The notes: generated from the letters alone by a model not told the origin. Positions 1 through 8,535 are shown, numbered from the stretch's first letter. The stretch: DNA of 64,000 nt from Streptomyces sp. DH12 (GCF_020873895.1 NZ_JAHWGT010000015.1:105912-169911), one strand, 5' to 3'. Translations and numbers: made by a program.

Positions 1-330
1 CGGCACACGGGCGGGGCGAGGGCGGAACGTCGCCGCCGCGCGCGAGGGCGGCGGCGGCGGACGACGGCGGAAGCGCGGCGCGGACGAGGGCGCCGCGTGC
101 ACGGGTACGGGGCGGGCGAACCCGGTTACGCGCGGCGGCAGATGGCGTTGGCGACGCGACGGAGGTCGACATGCCTGCGGCGTACGAGCGGCTGCTGCGT
201 CGAGGACATGGGGACATCCTCGGGCCGCGAGACGCCACCGTCAACCCTTTCCTACCTTTTCCCTAGGGATTCGGGTGCGCTCGGCGCCGGTAATCCGGGC
301 GGCGGCCGGGCGGGCGGGATAATGGGCTCC
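1..330. other. Intergenic lead-in, no convincing gene
   Basis: I see no credible coding sequence here. The open frames are arginine-rich and lack a ribosome-binding site. The stretch 241-270 is less GC-rich than its surroundings and holds the perfect palindrome TCCCTAGGGA at 260-269, about 60 bases before the Rrf2 gene start. It could be an operator for that regulator, but this is inference only. Confidence 0.4.
318..323 (+). promoter_or_regulatory. -10 box of the Rrf2 gene (GATAAT), leaderless
   Basis: GATAAT ends 7 bases before the ATG at 331, so transcription should begin at or next to the start codon. No Shine-Dalgarno sequence precedes that ATG, which fits leaderless translation. No clear -35 element is visible. 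Confidence 0.5.
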
Positions 331-789
331 ATGCGCATCTCGGCCAAGGCGGACTACGCGGTACGCGCCGCTCTGCTGCTCGCCGCCGCCGGACAGGCGG
401 CGCCCCTGAAGGCCGAGGCCATCGCGGCGGCGCAGGACATCCCGCACAAGTTCCTCGAGGGCATCCTCAACGACATGCGGCGCTGCGGGCTGGTCGTCAG
501 CCAGCGCGGCGTCAACGGCGGTTACCGCCTCGCCGGGGCGGCGGAGGACATCAGCGTCGCGGACGTGGTGCGGGCGGTCGACGGGCCGCTGGTCTCCGTA
601 CGCGGCGTCCGTCCGCCGGAACTGTCCTACAGCGGGCCCGCCGAGTCGCTGCTGCCGCTGTGGATCGCTCTGCGGGCGAACGTGCGGAACATCCTGGAGG
701 GGGTCTCCCTCGCCGACGTGGCGTCGGGGGAACTGCCGGTGCACGTCAGCGCGTTGGCGGAGGATCCGGCCGCCTGGTCCAACCCCTGA
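331..789 (+). CDS. Rrf2-family transcriptional regulator
   Basis: A 152-residue protein starting MRISAKADYAVRAALLLA, the classic N-terminal winged-helix opening of Rrf2 regulators (IscR, NsrR, CymR, RsrR). The recognition-helix region DIPHKFLEGILNDMRRCGLV and the wing SQRGVNGGYRLA follow. The region where Fe-S members carry three cysteines has none; the only cysteine is in the recognition helix (RRCGL). It is therefore probably a cluster-free, CymR-like type that responds through small molecules or partner proteins. The adjacent downstream TauE/SafE exporter is the obvious candidate target, which suggests control of sulfur-compound or anion export. The start at 331 is preferred because of the -10 box just upstream; an in-frame open frame extends upstream but looks non-coding. 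Confidence 0.9.
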   Translation: MRISAKADYAVRAALLLAAAGQAAPLKAEAIAAAQDIPHKFLEGILNDMRRCGLVVSQRGVNGGYRLAGAAEDISVADVVRAVDGPLVSVRGVRPPELSYSGPAESLLPLWIALRANVRNILEGVSLADVASGELPVHVSALAEDPAAWSNP

Positions 790-924
790 GGCCGCGCCCC
801 GCTCCTCCGCCCCCGCCGTGTCTCTCCCGAGGTGCGGGAAGGGGGCGTCCGGTTGCGGTAGGGGCCCGGGGCCGGTCAGTATCCCTACCCATCCGAGGGG
901 GAACCGGGCTTCCTGGAGGCTGCC

Positions 925-1968
925 GTGAAGACGCTGGTCCTGCTCGCCCTCGCCGGACTGGGCGCGCAACTCGTCGACGGCGCCCTGGGGATGGCGTACG
1001 GCGTCACCTCGACGAGCCTCCTGCTCGCCTTCGGCACGCATCCGGCCACGGCCTCCGCGACCGTGCACCTCGCGGAGATCGGCACCACGCTCGCCTCCGG
1101 GGCGGCCCACTGGCGGTTCGGGAACGTCGACTGGCAGGTCGTCGCCCGGATCGGCGTCCCCGGCGCGGCCGGCGCCTTCGCCGGCGCGACGTTCCTGTCC
1201 GGCCTCTCCACCGACCTCGCCGCGCCGGTCACGGCGCTGCTCCTGCTGGGCCTCGGCCTCTACGTGCTCGGCCGCTTCACCCTCCTCGGCCTGCCCACCG
1301 GCAACCTCGGCAAGCCCCTGCGCAGGCGGTTCCTCGCGCCGCTCGGCGTGGCCGCCGGGTTCCTGGACGCGACGGGCGGCGGCGGTTGGGGCCCGGTCGG
1401 CACCCCGGCGCTCCTGGCCGGCGGCCGCCTGGAACCGCGCAAGGTCATCGGCTCGATCGACACCAGCGAGTTCCTGGTCGCGGTGGCCGCGAGTCTCGGG
1501 TTCCTCGTCGGCCTCGGCGAGCGGGGCGTCGACGCCACCTGGGCCGCCGCCCTGCTCGCGGGCGGTCTCGTCGCCGCGCCGGTCGCCGCCTGGCTCGTCC
1601 GGCACCTCCCGGCGCGCGTCCTCGGGGCGGGCGTGGGCGGGCTCATCGTCGTGACCAACGCCCGGACGCTGCTGCGCTCCGAGGCCGTCGCGGCCGGGGA
1701 CGCCGCGCGGTGGGCGGTGTACGCGCTGGTCTGCGCCGTGTGGGCGGCGGCCCTGACCCATGCGTTGCGCGCACACCGCCGCGAGAGGGCCGCCGCCGGC
1801 ACGGTCGCGGTCGGAGCGCCCGCGCCCGCGCTCGCGTCCACGGCCACGGCTGTGGCCACGACTGTGGTCACGACTGTGGCGGTGGCCGGGTCCGGGCCCG
1901 AGCCGGACGCCGCGGGTGTGGTGTGCGCCCCCGCCCCCGACGCCGCCCGGCCCCGCCCCGCCGGGTGA
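925..1968 (+). CDS. TauE/SafE (TSUP) family membrane exporter
   Basis: A 347-residue integral membrane protein of the TSUP/TauE-SafE family, which moves sulfite, sulfonates or other organic anions across the cytoplasmic membrane. The N-terminus carries the family signature GAQLVDGALGMAYGVTS. A second half repeats the pattern (GVAAGFLDATGGGGWGPVGTP), matching the internal duplication of these 8-TM proteins. The GTG start has GGAGG five bases upstream (915-919). The C-terminus after about residue 290 is a low-complexity Ala/Val/Pro tail with no homology that I recognise. It follows the Rrf2 regulator by 135 bases in the same direction and is probably its target. Substrate is not deducible. Confidence 0.88.
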   Translation: MKTLVLLALAGLGAQLVDGALGMAYGVTSTSLLLAFGTHPATASATVHLAEIGTTLASGAAHWRFGNVDWQVVARIGVPGAAGAFAGATFLSGLSTDLAAPVTALLLLGLGLYVLGRFTLLGLPTGNLGKPLRRRFLAPLGVAAGFLDATGGGGWGPVGTPALLAGGRLEPRKVIGSIDTSEFLVAVAASLGFLVGLGERGVDATWAAALLAGGLVAAPVAAWLVRHLPARVLGAGVGGLIVVTNARTLLRSEAVAAGDAARWAVYALVCAVWAAALTHALRAHRRERAAAGTVAVGAPAPALASTATAVATTVVTTVAVAGSGPEPDAAGVVCAPAPDAARPRPAG

Positions 1969-1971
1969 CGG

Positions 1972-2490
1972 CTACCGCGACCGGTGGGGCGCTTCCGGTC
2001 GGTGCGGGGTGATGACCGGCGCGGCACCCGCCGCGCGGGCGGCGCGCAGCAGGCGGTCGACCGCCCGGGAGGGGACGAGCCGCAGCCGCCGCCGGTCCCG
2101 CTGCCACCAGGCGACGACGTCGAGGAGCGCCGAGTCGCAGAACGTGACCGCCGTGGCGTCCAGGACGAGCCCTCGGTACCCGTAGACGGCCGCCACCGTC
2201 AGCACCACCCTCAGCGGGGCGGCACTGTGCCGGTCGACCTCGCCGGCGAGCCGGATGGTGAGCGTGTCGGCGGCGGTCGTACAGGAGCGGACCCCGCCGC
2301 CGGGCGCGGCGGGCCTTGCGGGCGCCACCCGGGCCGTGACGGGTGCGCCGGGCCCGGCGGGCGTCGCGGCCGGCTGGGTGGGCAGGGCGGGCGCGGGGGC
2401 ACTGCCGGGCGCACCGGCGCGGAGTGTGCGGGGTGCGAGAGGCACCAGAGGCTCAAGGGGCAGTATCGGGCAGGTCGTCGAGTCGTTCAC
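1972..2490 (-). CDS. STAS-domain protein (anti-sigma factor antagonist-like)
   Basis: A 172-residue protein if started at the GTG at 2490; an in-frame GTG at 2589 would add 33 proline-rich residues. The first half is a Pro/Ala-rich linker. The second half is a STAS domain: LTIRLAGEVDRHSAAPLR, then GLVLDATAVTFCDSALLDVV, where the D-S of FCDSALL sits at the position of the phosphorylatable serine in SpoIIAA/RsbV-type antagonists. Such proteins bind and sequester anti-sigma kinases. No partner kinase or sigma gene is adjacent. It converges with the exporter gene with a gap of 3 bases, so the transcripts must overlap. Confidence 0.75.
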   Translation of the reverse strand: MNDSTTCPILPLEPLVPLAPRTLRAGAPGSAPAPALPTQPAATPAGPGAPVTARVAPARPAAPGGGVRSCTTAADTLTIRLAGEVDRHSAAPLRVVLTVAAVYGYRGLVLDATAVTFCDSALLDVVAWWQRDRRRLRLVPSRAVDRLLRAARAAGAAPVITPHRPEAPHRSR

Positions 2491-3027
2491 GCGGTGATCA
2501 ACTCCGCTCGCACGGGACTCGGACACGGGCACCGGGGCCGGTTCACCCCCGTGTGGCGGGACGGGGGCGGCGACGGGCCGGAAGTCCACCCGTACGCACC
2601 AGTCCCGGCCTCCCCGGGGCCCCGAGGCGGCCGTGCCGCCTCCTGAGGGCCGGGTGAGCGGCGGGTACGGAGCCGGGGTCGGGTCCGGGGCCGAGGGGCG
2701 CGGCGGGCGCGGGGCACGCGGGCGGGCGGCCCGCCGGGTCGCGCGGTGGGCGCGGTGCGGTGCGGTGGGCGCGGTGCGGGACGGGTTGCGGGTCGCGTGG
2801 GAGTCGGCGGCGGCTCGGCGTTCCCGCCTGCCCTGCCCGACGGTCGTACGCGCCTCCGGGGCTCAAACCGCCTATCTGGGCGCGGTGTTGCGGCGGTCGG
2901 GGAAAGGGGCGCGCGGCACGCCGGGCGGGTGGTGGCGGGGCGCGCGGGGCGGTGTTCCGGTCGGTCGGGCGGAGCCGGGACGGGTCCGGGGGCACCACTT
3001 CGGCGCCGGGGATTGTAGGTTCGGGGC
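2491..3027. other. Intergenic region without a recognised gene
   Basis: Apart from a possible N-terminal extension of the STAS gene (to 2589), no open frame on either strand looks real; the candidates are Arg/Pro/Gly-rich artefacts of high GC. The section 2745-2785 is a degenerate GCGGTGCGGTGGGC repeat. The last 15 bases contain the -10 box of the next gene. Confidence 0.4.
3016..3021 (+). promoter_or_regulatory. -10 box TAGGTT, leaderless start at 3028
   Basis: TAGGTT ends exactly 6 bases before the ATG at 3028 and there is no ribosome-binding site, which predicts a leaderless transcript. Confidence 0.5.
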
Positions 3028-3402
3028 ATGACGAAGCCTGATGCACTGCTCGTGAACGTCGCGGCCACCGTGGAAACGGAGCAGTCCAATCAGATGTCCC
3101 TCACCGTCGTGGTCAACGGTGCGGTCATCACCGGGCGGCTCGCGCCCGAGGCCGCGTGGCGGGAGCGGGTGGCGGAGGTCCTGCGGGACTCGGAGCGACT
3201 CGGCGCGTTCGCCGCGGGGTTCGAGTCGCCGCCGGAGGAGGCGCGTCCCGACCGGGACGCGGCACCCACGCACCTGCACTTCCACGTGGCGCGGATCCTC
3301 CAGGGCACGCTGGGGATCCCGGAGACGGGCGGGATGTACCGCGTGGCCATCGCGGACGTGAACGCCTGGACGGTGGGTGACTTCAGCTACACGGACGACT
3401 GA
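3028..3402 (+). CDS. Conserved hypothetical protein, possibly GvpU-like
   Basis: A 124-residue soluble acidic protein. The segment MSLTVVVNGAVITGRLAP followed by an amphipathic helix resembles the arrangement in the gas-vesicle accessory protein GvpU of Bacillus, but no other gas-vesicle gene is in the window, so I do not assign that function. It ends in a hydrophilic DFSYTDD tail. It stands alone, with its own -10 box upstream and a strong terminator immediately downstream. Base composition and third-position GC match the neighbours. The gene is probably real; the function is unknown. Confidence 0.75.
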   Translation: MTKPDALLVNVAATVETEQSNQMSLTVVVNGAVITGRLAPEAAWRERVAEVLRDSERLGAFAAGFESPPEEARPDRDAAPTHLHFHVARILQGTLGIPETGGMYRVAIADVNAWTVGDFSYTDD

Positions 3403-3409
3403 CGCGGTC

Positions 3410-3436
3410 GGGGGCGGCCGGGATCCGGCCGCCCCC
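3410..3436 (+). terminator. Perfect 12-bp hairpin terminator
   Basis: GGGGGCGGCCGG (3410-3421) pairs with CCGGCCGCCCCC (3425-3436) around a 3-base loop, starting 8 bases after the stop codon at 3402. There is no U-tract, as is usual in Streptomyces. Confidence 0.75.
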
Positions 3437-3611
3437 GCCACGACTCGTCCCGCGCGTCCCGCCCGCGCGGCACGGCGCGCTCCGTCCGGCGCGTCACGTG
3501 CCGCACGTGCCGTTCCGTACCGCGCGTACTGCTCCGTACCGTTTCGTTCCGTCGTGCCGGTCGGCCGGCTCTCGCCGGGCCGGGCCGGTACTCCGGCGTG
3601 CGTGCCGCCGG

Positions 3612-3875
3612 TCAGCCCAGCGGGTCGGCGGCGGGCGCCGGGGCGTGTGTCACGCAGGTGAAGCCGAGGCGCCGCAGTGCGCGGGTCACCTCGGCGGCGG
3701 TGAAGTCGCGCCGGTCCTGCCGGGTGATCACCTCACCGACCTGCTTGACCGGGTAGGTGTGGTCGCCGATGACCGCGCAGGGCCCCACGGCGGGCTCGGG
3801 CGTGACGCCGGCCATCAGCGTCTGCACCTCGCTCTGGACGAAGTCGAAGGGGAAGCTGGCGATCACACAGCGCAT
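3612..3875 (-). CDS. Conserved small protein following the DEAD-box helicase
   Basis: An 87-residue protein beginning MRCVIASFPFDFVQSEV, with a conserved middle YPVKQVGEVITRQDRRDF and a helix TAAEVTRALRRLGFTC. It lies 93 bases downstream of a DEAD-box helicase on the same strand, an order I recognise from other streptomycetes (cold-shock protein, helicase, this protein). No catalytic motif is evident. Context suggests a part in cold-shock or RNA metabolism, but that is guilt by association only. Confidence 0.8.
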   Translation of the reverse strand: MRCVIASFPFDFVQSEVQTLMAGVTPEPAVGPCAVIGDHTYPVKQVGEVITRQDRRDFTAAEVTRALRRLGFTCVTHAPAPAADPLG

Positions 3876-3968
3876 GGCGGCCTCGCAGGGTCGTGTCGTC
3901 GGTCGGTGGACGGATCGGGACGTCCGGTGGGGTGCGCGGCGGCGTGTGTGGGGCGCCGCCGCGCGGGG

Positions 3969-5465
3969 TCACCGCTGCGGGCCCGCCGCGCCGCGCGCCG
4001 GGCGGCGGCCCCGCCGTGCCCCGCCGCGTCGTCCGCGGCCTGCGGCGGGCTTGGCCGCCGTGGCCGGTGCGGGGGTGGGGACCGTGACGGTGACCGGTAT
4101 GCCGGTGGGCGTGCGGGCGCCGGTGATGCGGGTCAGTTCGGCCTCGCCGGAGCGGACGGCGGTGGTGCGCGGCTTGATGCCGGCGTGCGCCATGAGGCGG
4201 TCGACGTCGCGCCGCTGGTGCGGCAGGACCAGCGTGACGACGCTGCCGGACTCGCCGGCGCGGGCGGTGCGGCCGCCGCGGTGCAGGTAGTCCTTGTGGT
4301 CGCCGGGCGGGTCGACGTTGACGACGAGGTCGAGGTCGTCGACGTGGATGCCGCGGGCGGCGACGTTCGTCGCGACGAGCACCGACACCTGGCCCTCCTT
4401 GAACTGGGCGAGGGTCCTGGTGCGCTGCGGCTGGCTCTTGCCGCCGTGCAGCGCGGAGGCCCGCACGCCGCTCTTGAGGAGGTGCTTGGTGAACCGGTCG
4501 ACGCCGTGCTTGGTGTCCAGGAACATGATCACGCGACCGTCGCGGGCGGCGATCTCGGTCGCCGTCGCGTTCTTGTCGGTGTCGTGGACGTGCAGGACGT
4601 GGTGCTCCATCGAGGTGACCACGCCGGCCGACGGGTCCACGGAGTGGACGACGGGGTCGGTGAGGTAGCGGCGCACCAGCGCGTCGACGTTGCGGTCGAG
4701 GGTGGCGGAGAAGAGCAACCGCTGCCCGTCGGGCCTGGTCTGGTCGATCAGGCCGGTGATCTGCGGCAGGAAGCCCATGTCCGTCATCTGGTCGGCCTCG
4801 TCGAGGACGGTGACGCTGACGTCGTCCAGCTGGCAGTCGCCGCGCGAGACGAGGTCCTTCAGCCGGCCGGGGGTGGCGACGAGGACGTCCGTGCCGCCGC
4901 GCAGGGCGGAGGACTGCCGGCCGATCGACACGCCGCCGACGACGGTCGCCTGGCGCAGGCCGAGCGCGCGGGCGTACGGGGCGAGCGCGTCGGTGACCTG
5001 CTGGGCCAGTTCCCGTGTGGGGACGAGGACCAGGGCCGACGGCCGGCGGGGTTCGGCGCGGGTCCCGGCGAGCCGGCCGAGGAGGGCCAGCCCGAAGGCG
5101 AGGGTCTTGCCGGAGCCGGTACGGCCGCGGCCGAGGACGTCGCGGCCCGCCAGGGAGTTGGGGAGGGTCGCCGCCTGGATGGGGAACGGGGCGGTCACCC
5201 CTTCGGCTTCGAGCGCCCGCAGCATCGGCGCGGGCAGGCCGAGGTCGGCGAAGGACTCGACGGGCGGCAGCGGCGGCGTGTGGGTGACGGGCATGGCGAA
5301 ATCGCCGGGCGGGGGCGGGGTGGAGCGGTTCCCGCCCCGGGTCCGCGCGCCTTTCGCGCCCTTCGGACCGCTGTCCGTCCGATCGTTCCGCGCGCGGCCG
5401 GCGGATGCCGGTGCCGCCTGGCGGGTTCCCGGGTGATTGCCCCGGGAACGGGGGGTACGGGCCAT
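3969..5465 (-). CDS. DEAD-box ATP-dependent RNA helicase
   Basis: A 498-residue ATP-dependent RNA helicase of superfamily 2. The motifs appear in order: Q motif region (APFPIQ), motif I GRTGSGKT, Ia PTRELA, Ib TPGRL, II DEAD, III SAT, then in RecA domain 2 FLDTKHGVD, VATNVAARGIHVDDLDLVV and motif VI HRGGRTARAG. The C-terminus is an Arg/Gly-rich basic tail (GRGRRGGARRGRRPARG), typical of RNA-annealing helicases. The start at 5465 (MARTPRSRG) has GAGGA upstream; the frame runs a little further but without a better site. It follows a cold-shock protein gene on the same strand, so a role in unwinding structured mRNA at low temperature is likely. Confidence 0.93.
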   Translation of the reverse strand: MARTPRSRGNHPGTRQAAPASAGRARNDRTDSGPKGAKGARTRGGNRSTPPPPGDFAMPVTHTPPLPPVESFADLGLPAPMLRALEAEGVTAPFPIQAATLPNSLAGRDVLGRGRTGSGKTLAFGLALLGRLAGTRAEPRRPSALVLVPTRELAQQVTDALAPYARALGLRQATVVGGVSIGRQSSALRGGTDVLVATPGRLKDLVSRGDCQLDDVSVTVLDEADQMTDMGFLPQITGLIDQTRPDGQRLLFSATLDRNVDALVRRYLTDPVVHSVDPSAGVVTSMEHHVLHVHDTDKNATATEIAARDGRVIMFLDTKHGVDRFTKHLLKSGVRASALHGGKSQPQRTRTLAQFKEGQVSVLVATNVAARGIHVDDLDLVVNVDPPGDHKDYLHRGGRTARAGESGSVVTLVLPHQRRDVDRLMAHAGIKPRTTAVRSGEAELTRITGARTPTGIPVTVTVPTPAPATAAKPAAGRGRRGGARRGRRPARGAAGPQR

Positions 5466-5563
5466 GGAGACATTCCTCAAACAGGGGATCGAGGAATTCA
5501 CGGCCCTCGATTCAGCCGGGCGGGCGGCACGCCGAGCCGAACGGCGGCGCCGGGGAACGGCGC

Positions 5564-5590
5564 GGGGCCCGCACCCATGGTGCGGGCCCC
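5564..5590 (-). terminator. Perfect 12-bp hairpin between cold-shock and helicase genes
   Basis: GGGGCCCGCACC (5564-5575) pairs with GGTGCGGGCCCC (5579-5590) across a 3-base loop, 25 bases after the cold-shock gene stop. It probably ends or attenuates the abundant cold-shock mRNA before the helicase gene. Confidence 0.75.
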
Positions 5591-5614
5591 GGCGGCGTCG
5601 TAACGCCTACGTCG

Positions 5615-5818
5615 TCAGGCGGGGAGGATGTTCTCCGCCTGCGGGCCCTTCTGGCCCTGCGTGACGTCGAAGGTGACCTTCTGGCCTTCCTGCAGCTCGC
5701 GGAAGCCGGAGGTCGCGATGTTGGAGTAGTGGGCGAACACGTCAGCGCCGCCACCGTCCTGCTGGATGAAGCCGAAGCCCTTTTCAGCGTTGAACCACTT
5801 CACGACACCAGTAGCCAT
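5615..5818 (-). CDS. Cold-shock protein (CspA family)
   Basis: A 67-residue single-domain OB-fold nucleic-acid-binding protein of the usual length. RNP1 is KGFGFIQ and RNP2 is DVFAHYS (canonical VFVHY). The ending GPQAENI is characteristic of actinobacterial family members. The ATG at 5818 has GAGGAG eight bases upstream; the frame remains open upstream but that part is not conserved-looking. These proteins act as RNA chaperones. Promoter proximal to the helicase, it forms a cold-shock module with it, separated by a strong hairpin. Confidence 0.95.
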   Translation of the reverse strand: MATGVVKWFNAEKGFGFIQQDGGGADVFAHYSNIATSGFRELQEGQKVTFDVTQGQKGPQAENILPA

Positions 5819-6176
5819 GATTTTCTCCTCAGGGGATATTCGGACCCACACCGTGTGAGCCGCGCGTCGCCGCGATGATTACCCCGTCCGGAAGAACCGG
5901 CCACACAAAAGTGCTCCTCCGCCCGTGGGGGGCGGGGGGGCACATGAAGCTCTGGGAACCACAACTGCAACTCCTTCGAGGCTAGCACGGCATTGCCGTA
6001 CCCACCCATAATTCCTGGCGCCGAATTCTCTATGGGAGAAAAGCTGCCGCCGCCCCGCCCGCGAATCTGTATCGGCCGGAATAGACATTCGGCACCGGTG
6101 GCGGATACGGTGCCCGCGTGAGGGGGGTGCCGTCCCGGTGGCCGCCCGGCACGACGCCCCGAGACGAAAGGCGCGC
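5819..6176. other. Divergent intergenic region, cold-shock gene leader
   Basis: 358 bases between the cold-shock gene (minus) and a MerR-like gene (plus). It is less GC-rich around 5985-6090 and contains the palindrome ACGGCATTGCCGT at 5987-5999, in the area where the cold-shock promoter or operator would lie. A 69-codon minus-strand frame here has no ribosome-binding site or recognisable product and was not called. Confidence 0.4.
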
Positions 6177-6581
6177 ATGGCTCCAGGAGCGCGACGCAGC
6201 ACCCCCGCCGACAACCTCGACGACGACGACTACCCCGCGTACAGCATGGGGCGCGCAGCGGAGCTGATCGGGACGACCCCGGCCTTCCTCCGCGCGCTCG
6301 GGGAGGCGGGGCTCATCACACCTCCGCGGTCCGGCGGCGGGCACCGCCGGTACTCGCGGCGCCAACTGCGGGTCGCCGCCCGCGCGCGGGAGCTGGTGGA
6401 CCAGGGCACGCCCATCGAGGCGGCGTGCCGGATCATCATCCTGGAGGACGACCTGGCGGAGGCCCTGCGCATCAACGACGAACTCCGACGGGACGGCCCC
6501 GAGGAGACCGCGCCGGGTGACGGCCCGGCGCCCGGTGACGACGGCTCCGGGGCGGGCGAGGGCTCCGGGGCGGGCGGCTGA
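6177..6581 (+). CDS. MerR-type helix-turn-helix regulator
   Basis: A 134-residue protein with an N-terminal MerR winged helix: YSMGRAAELIGTTPAFLRALGEAGLITPPR followed by GGHRRYSRRQL, where the family norm is GyRlY. It lacks the long dimerisation coiled coil and metal-binding C-terminus of classical MerR proteins; after the helix RELVDQGTPIEAACRIII the protein ends in an acidic Asp/Glu/Gly tail (repeated GSGAGEG units). The ATG at 6177 has GAAAGG upstream. It is transcribed away from the cold-shock gene. Target unknown. Confidence 0.8.
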   Translation: MAPGARRSTPADNLDDDDYPAYSMGRAAELIGTTPAFLRALGEAGLITPPRSGGGHRRYSRRQLRVAARARELVDQGTPIEAACRIIILEDDLAEALRINDELRRDGPEETAPGDGPAPGDDGSGAGEGSGAGG

Positions 6582-6769
6582 GCCGGGGCCCCGGACCGGC
6601 GGTCGGGCGGCGCGGGCGGTCGAACCGGCACGGGTGACGGAGCCGGCGCGGGCGGTTGAGCCGGCGCGGGCGTCGGGCCGGTCCGGGCCGGTCGGGTCGG
6701 CCCGGACCGGTCGGCGAGTGTCGGTCGGCGACGTGTCGAGGCGGGCGGTGGCGGGTCGGAGGGGTGCCG

Positions 6770-7168
6770 TCAGACCCGCTGGTCGCTGTGGCCGCAGAGC
6801 CACGCCAGCGCGTCGTGCACGCCCCGCACGTAGTCGCGTGTGTCGTGCGGGCACGCCGGGTCGTCGAGCAGGACCGCCGCGGCGTCCGCCTCCGCCGTCA
6901 GCCGCCACACGTCGGGCACCTCGCGCGCCCGCAGGCCCGTGATGGGCCCCTGCGGTTCGCGGGCCAGCGCCCACCGGTACGCCTCCGCCGCGCCCTCCCG
7001 CAGGGCGCGGGGCCGCTCCTGGAGCGCCCGGCCGCCGCGGGCGCCCCGCCCGGTGGCCTCCGCGGCGAGGCTGCGGTACGCCGACTCGACCTCGTCGACG
7101 CGGCGGACACCGATCCGGGGACTTTCCGTTCGCACCGCATGGCGCGTCGTCATACGCGTACACCCCAT
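6770..7168 (-). CDS. Conserved hypothetical protein
   Basis: A 132-residue protein I do not recognise by function. It is helical and Arg/Ala-rich: DEVESAYRSLAAEATGRGAR, AYRWALAREPQGPITG and a C-terminal YVRGVHDALAWLCGHSD. The start is uncertain: ATG at 7168 directly follows GGAGG, while a second ATG at 7153 lies 15 bases from the same GGAGG. It is divergent from the gene at 7440 across a 271-base gap with no obvious promoter elements. Confidence 0.65.
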   Translation of the reverse strand: MGCTRMTTRHAVRTESPRIGVRRVDEVESAYRSLAAEATGRGARGGRALQERPRALREGAAEAYRWALAREPQGPITGLRAREVPDVWRLTAEADAAAVLLDDPACPHDTRDYVRGVHDALAWLCGHSDQRV

Positions 7169-7439
7169 CCTCCGTGCTTCCCACTCTCTCCTTCTCCGGG
7201 TCCCCGCCATCGCCCCGGATATGTGCGCCGACGCGCCGCGGGGACGTGCGGACGGCCCCGGACCGGGGCGGGCGTCACCCGTTCGGGTCGACGGGCTCCG
7301 TCGACGCGCGCATGGTGGTTGCAAGGACCCAGGCACGCCCCCGGCTCCACCGGGACCCGCCCGAGAGGCCCCGACCAGGGCCCGACCGGCGCCGCGTCCC
7401 GGGCCACGGCGTGTTCGGCACGGCGAAAGGGGCGCGGCC

Positions 7440-7736
7440 ATGACCGGCTGGGCATCGTGGACGACGGTCAACGTGATCGCGGGGACCGGGGGCGTCCGCA
7501 CGGACGAGCTGGGCGTCCTCACCGGGGACCTCACCGTGCACACCACCTGGTACGGCACCGAGGCGGACGTCGCCGTCCAGTACAGCGGCGGCTCGGAGTG
7601 GTACACGATGACCGGCAGCCCGGTCCCGTGCCACTCCGAGGAGGAGAGCCGTTCCCTGCACCAGACGGTGGTGGAGGCGGTGCAGGAGGGCCACGGCGCC
7701 GTCGTGACGCGCCTGAAGCAGACCCGGCCGGGTTGA
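7440..7736 (+). CDS. Small conserved hypothetical protein
   Basis: A 98-residue protein starting MTGWASWTTVNVIAGTGGV. It is probably mostly beta with a C-terminal helix (ESRSLHQTVVEAVQEGHGAV). There is no signal peptide or TM segment. GAAAGG about 10 bases upstream supports the ATG at 7440; the frame is open far upstream but that part is non-coding in character. A strong terminator follows 26 bases downstream. Function unknown. Confidence 0.65.
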   Translation: MTGWASWTTVNVIAGTGGVRTDELGVLTGDLTVHTTWYGTEADVAVQYSGGSEWYTMTGSPVPCHSEEESRSLHQTVVEAVQEGHGAVVTRLKQTRPG

Positions 7737-7762
7737 CCGGGTTGACGGCGTCGGCGCGCGGA

Positions 7763-7799
7763 GGGGCCCCGCGGCGCGGGGCGGGCGCCGCGGGGCCCC
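7763..7799. terminator. Perfect 15-bp hairpin, convergent terminator
   Basis: GGGGCCCCGCGGCGC (7763-7777) pairs with GCGCCGCGGGGCCCC (7785-7799). It lies between the convergent gene at 7440-7736 and the fasciclin gene and could serve both. Confidence 0.75.
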
Positions 7800-7873
7800 G
7801 GTCGGGGGCGCCGGTGCGGGGGAGGCCGGTGTGGGGCCCCGGTCGGGGGCGACGGTGCGGGGGGAGGCCGGTG
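7792..7873. repeat. Two imperfect 41-bp tandem units
   Basis: A unit beginning GGGGCCCCGGTCGGGGGCG and ending GAGGCCGGTG occurs at about 7792-7832 and again at 7833-7873. The first unit overlaps the right arm of the terminator, so the hairpin arm has itself been partly duplicated. Confidence 0.65.
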
Positions 7874-7890
7874 CCGGGGGGCCGGTCAGG

Positions 7891-8535
7891 TCACTTCGGC
7901 ATCAGGACCGTGTCGACGATGTACACGGTGGCGTTGGCGGTCCGCACGTTGCCGCAGACGACCTTCGACGTGTCGTTCACCGTGTACGACTCGCCCGATC
8001 CGGAGGTGGTGAGCCGGCCCTTCTGAAGGGTCTCGAAGGAGCCGTCCCCCAGCTGCTGCGGGGTGAGCCGCTCGCCGACGACGTGGTACGTGAGGATGTT
8101 CGTCAGCATGTCCTTGTCGGCGAGGACCTTGTCGAGGTCGGCCTTGGGGATTTTCGCGAAGGCGTCGTCGGTGGGTGCGAAGACGGTGATGTCCTGCGCG
8201 TTGTTGAGGGTGTCGACCAGGCCCGCCTTCTGTACGGCGGCGACCAGCGTCGACAGCGCCGGGTTGTTGGACGCGGCCGTGGCGACCGGGTCCTGCGCCA
8301 TGCCCTCGAAGCTGCCCGCGCCGTCCGCCGGGACGGTGGCGCAGGCGGGCCCGAACGGACCGGCCGCCGCCTGCGACGCCGACGGCCGGTCCTGGGCGCC
8401 GGCGGCAGCGGAGGACTCCTTGGCGGCCGGGGCGCCGTCGCCGCCGGACTCCGCGCAGGCGGTGAGCGCGAACGGCAGGACGGCCGCGGTGGCGAGGGCG
8501 ACGGCGGTGCGGCGGACGCGCGGGGTGGTGTTCAT
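7891..8535 (-). CDS. Fasciclin-domain lipoprotein (MPT70/MPT83-like)
   Basis: A 214-residue exported lipoprotein. The signal peptide ends in the lipobox LTAC (Cys27), then an Ala/Ser-rich linker, then one fasciclin (FAS1) domain: AVQKAGLVDTLNNAQDITVFAPTDDAFAKI, ILTYHVVGERL and TVYIVDTVLMP. In mycobacteria the FAS1 proteins MPT70/MPT83 are the main SigK targets, and here the gene sits in a SigK-RskA locus, so it is probably the surface effector. It lies 185 bases downstream of the molybdopterin oxidoreductase on the same strand. No promoter of its own is visible, so co-transcription is likely. FAS1 domains mediate adhesion or matrix contacts; the ligand is unknown. Confidence 0.9.
   Translation of the reverse strand: MNTTPRVRRTAVALATAAVLPFALTACAESGGDGAPAAKESSAAAGAQDRPSASQAAAGPFGPACATVPADGAGSFEGMAQDPVATAASNNPALSTLVAAVQKAGLVDTLNNAQDITVFAPTDDAFAKIPKADLDKVLADKDMLTNILTYHVVGERLTPQQLGDGSFETLQKGRLTTSGSGESYTVNDTSKVVCGNVRTANATVYIVDTVLMPK

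Noticed and set aside
5435-5458. GATT-N14-GGGTAC as a SigB-type promoter on the plus strand
   Set aside because: The GNNT half is too weak on its own, and it would drive only an antisense frame across the helicase start with no recognisable gene.
5800-6009. A 69-codon minus-strand ORF overlapping the cold-shock gene leader
   Set aside because: It has no ribosome-binding site and an uninformative composition, and it overlaps the start of the cold-shock gene in another frame.
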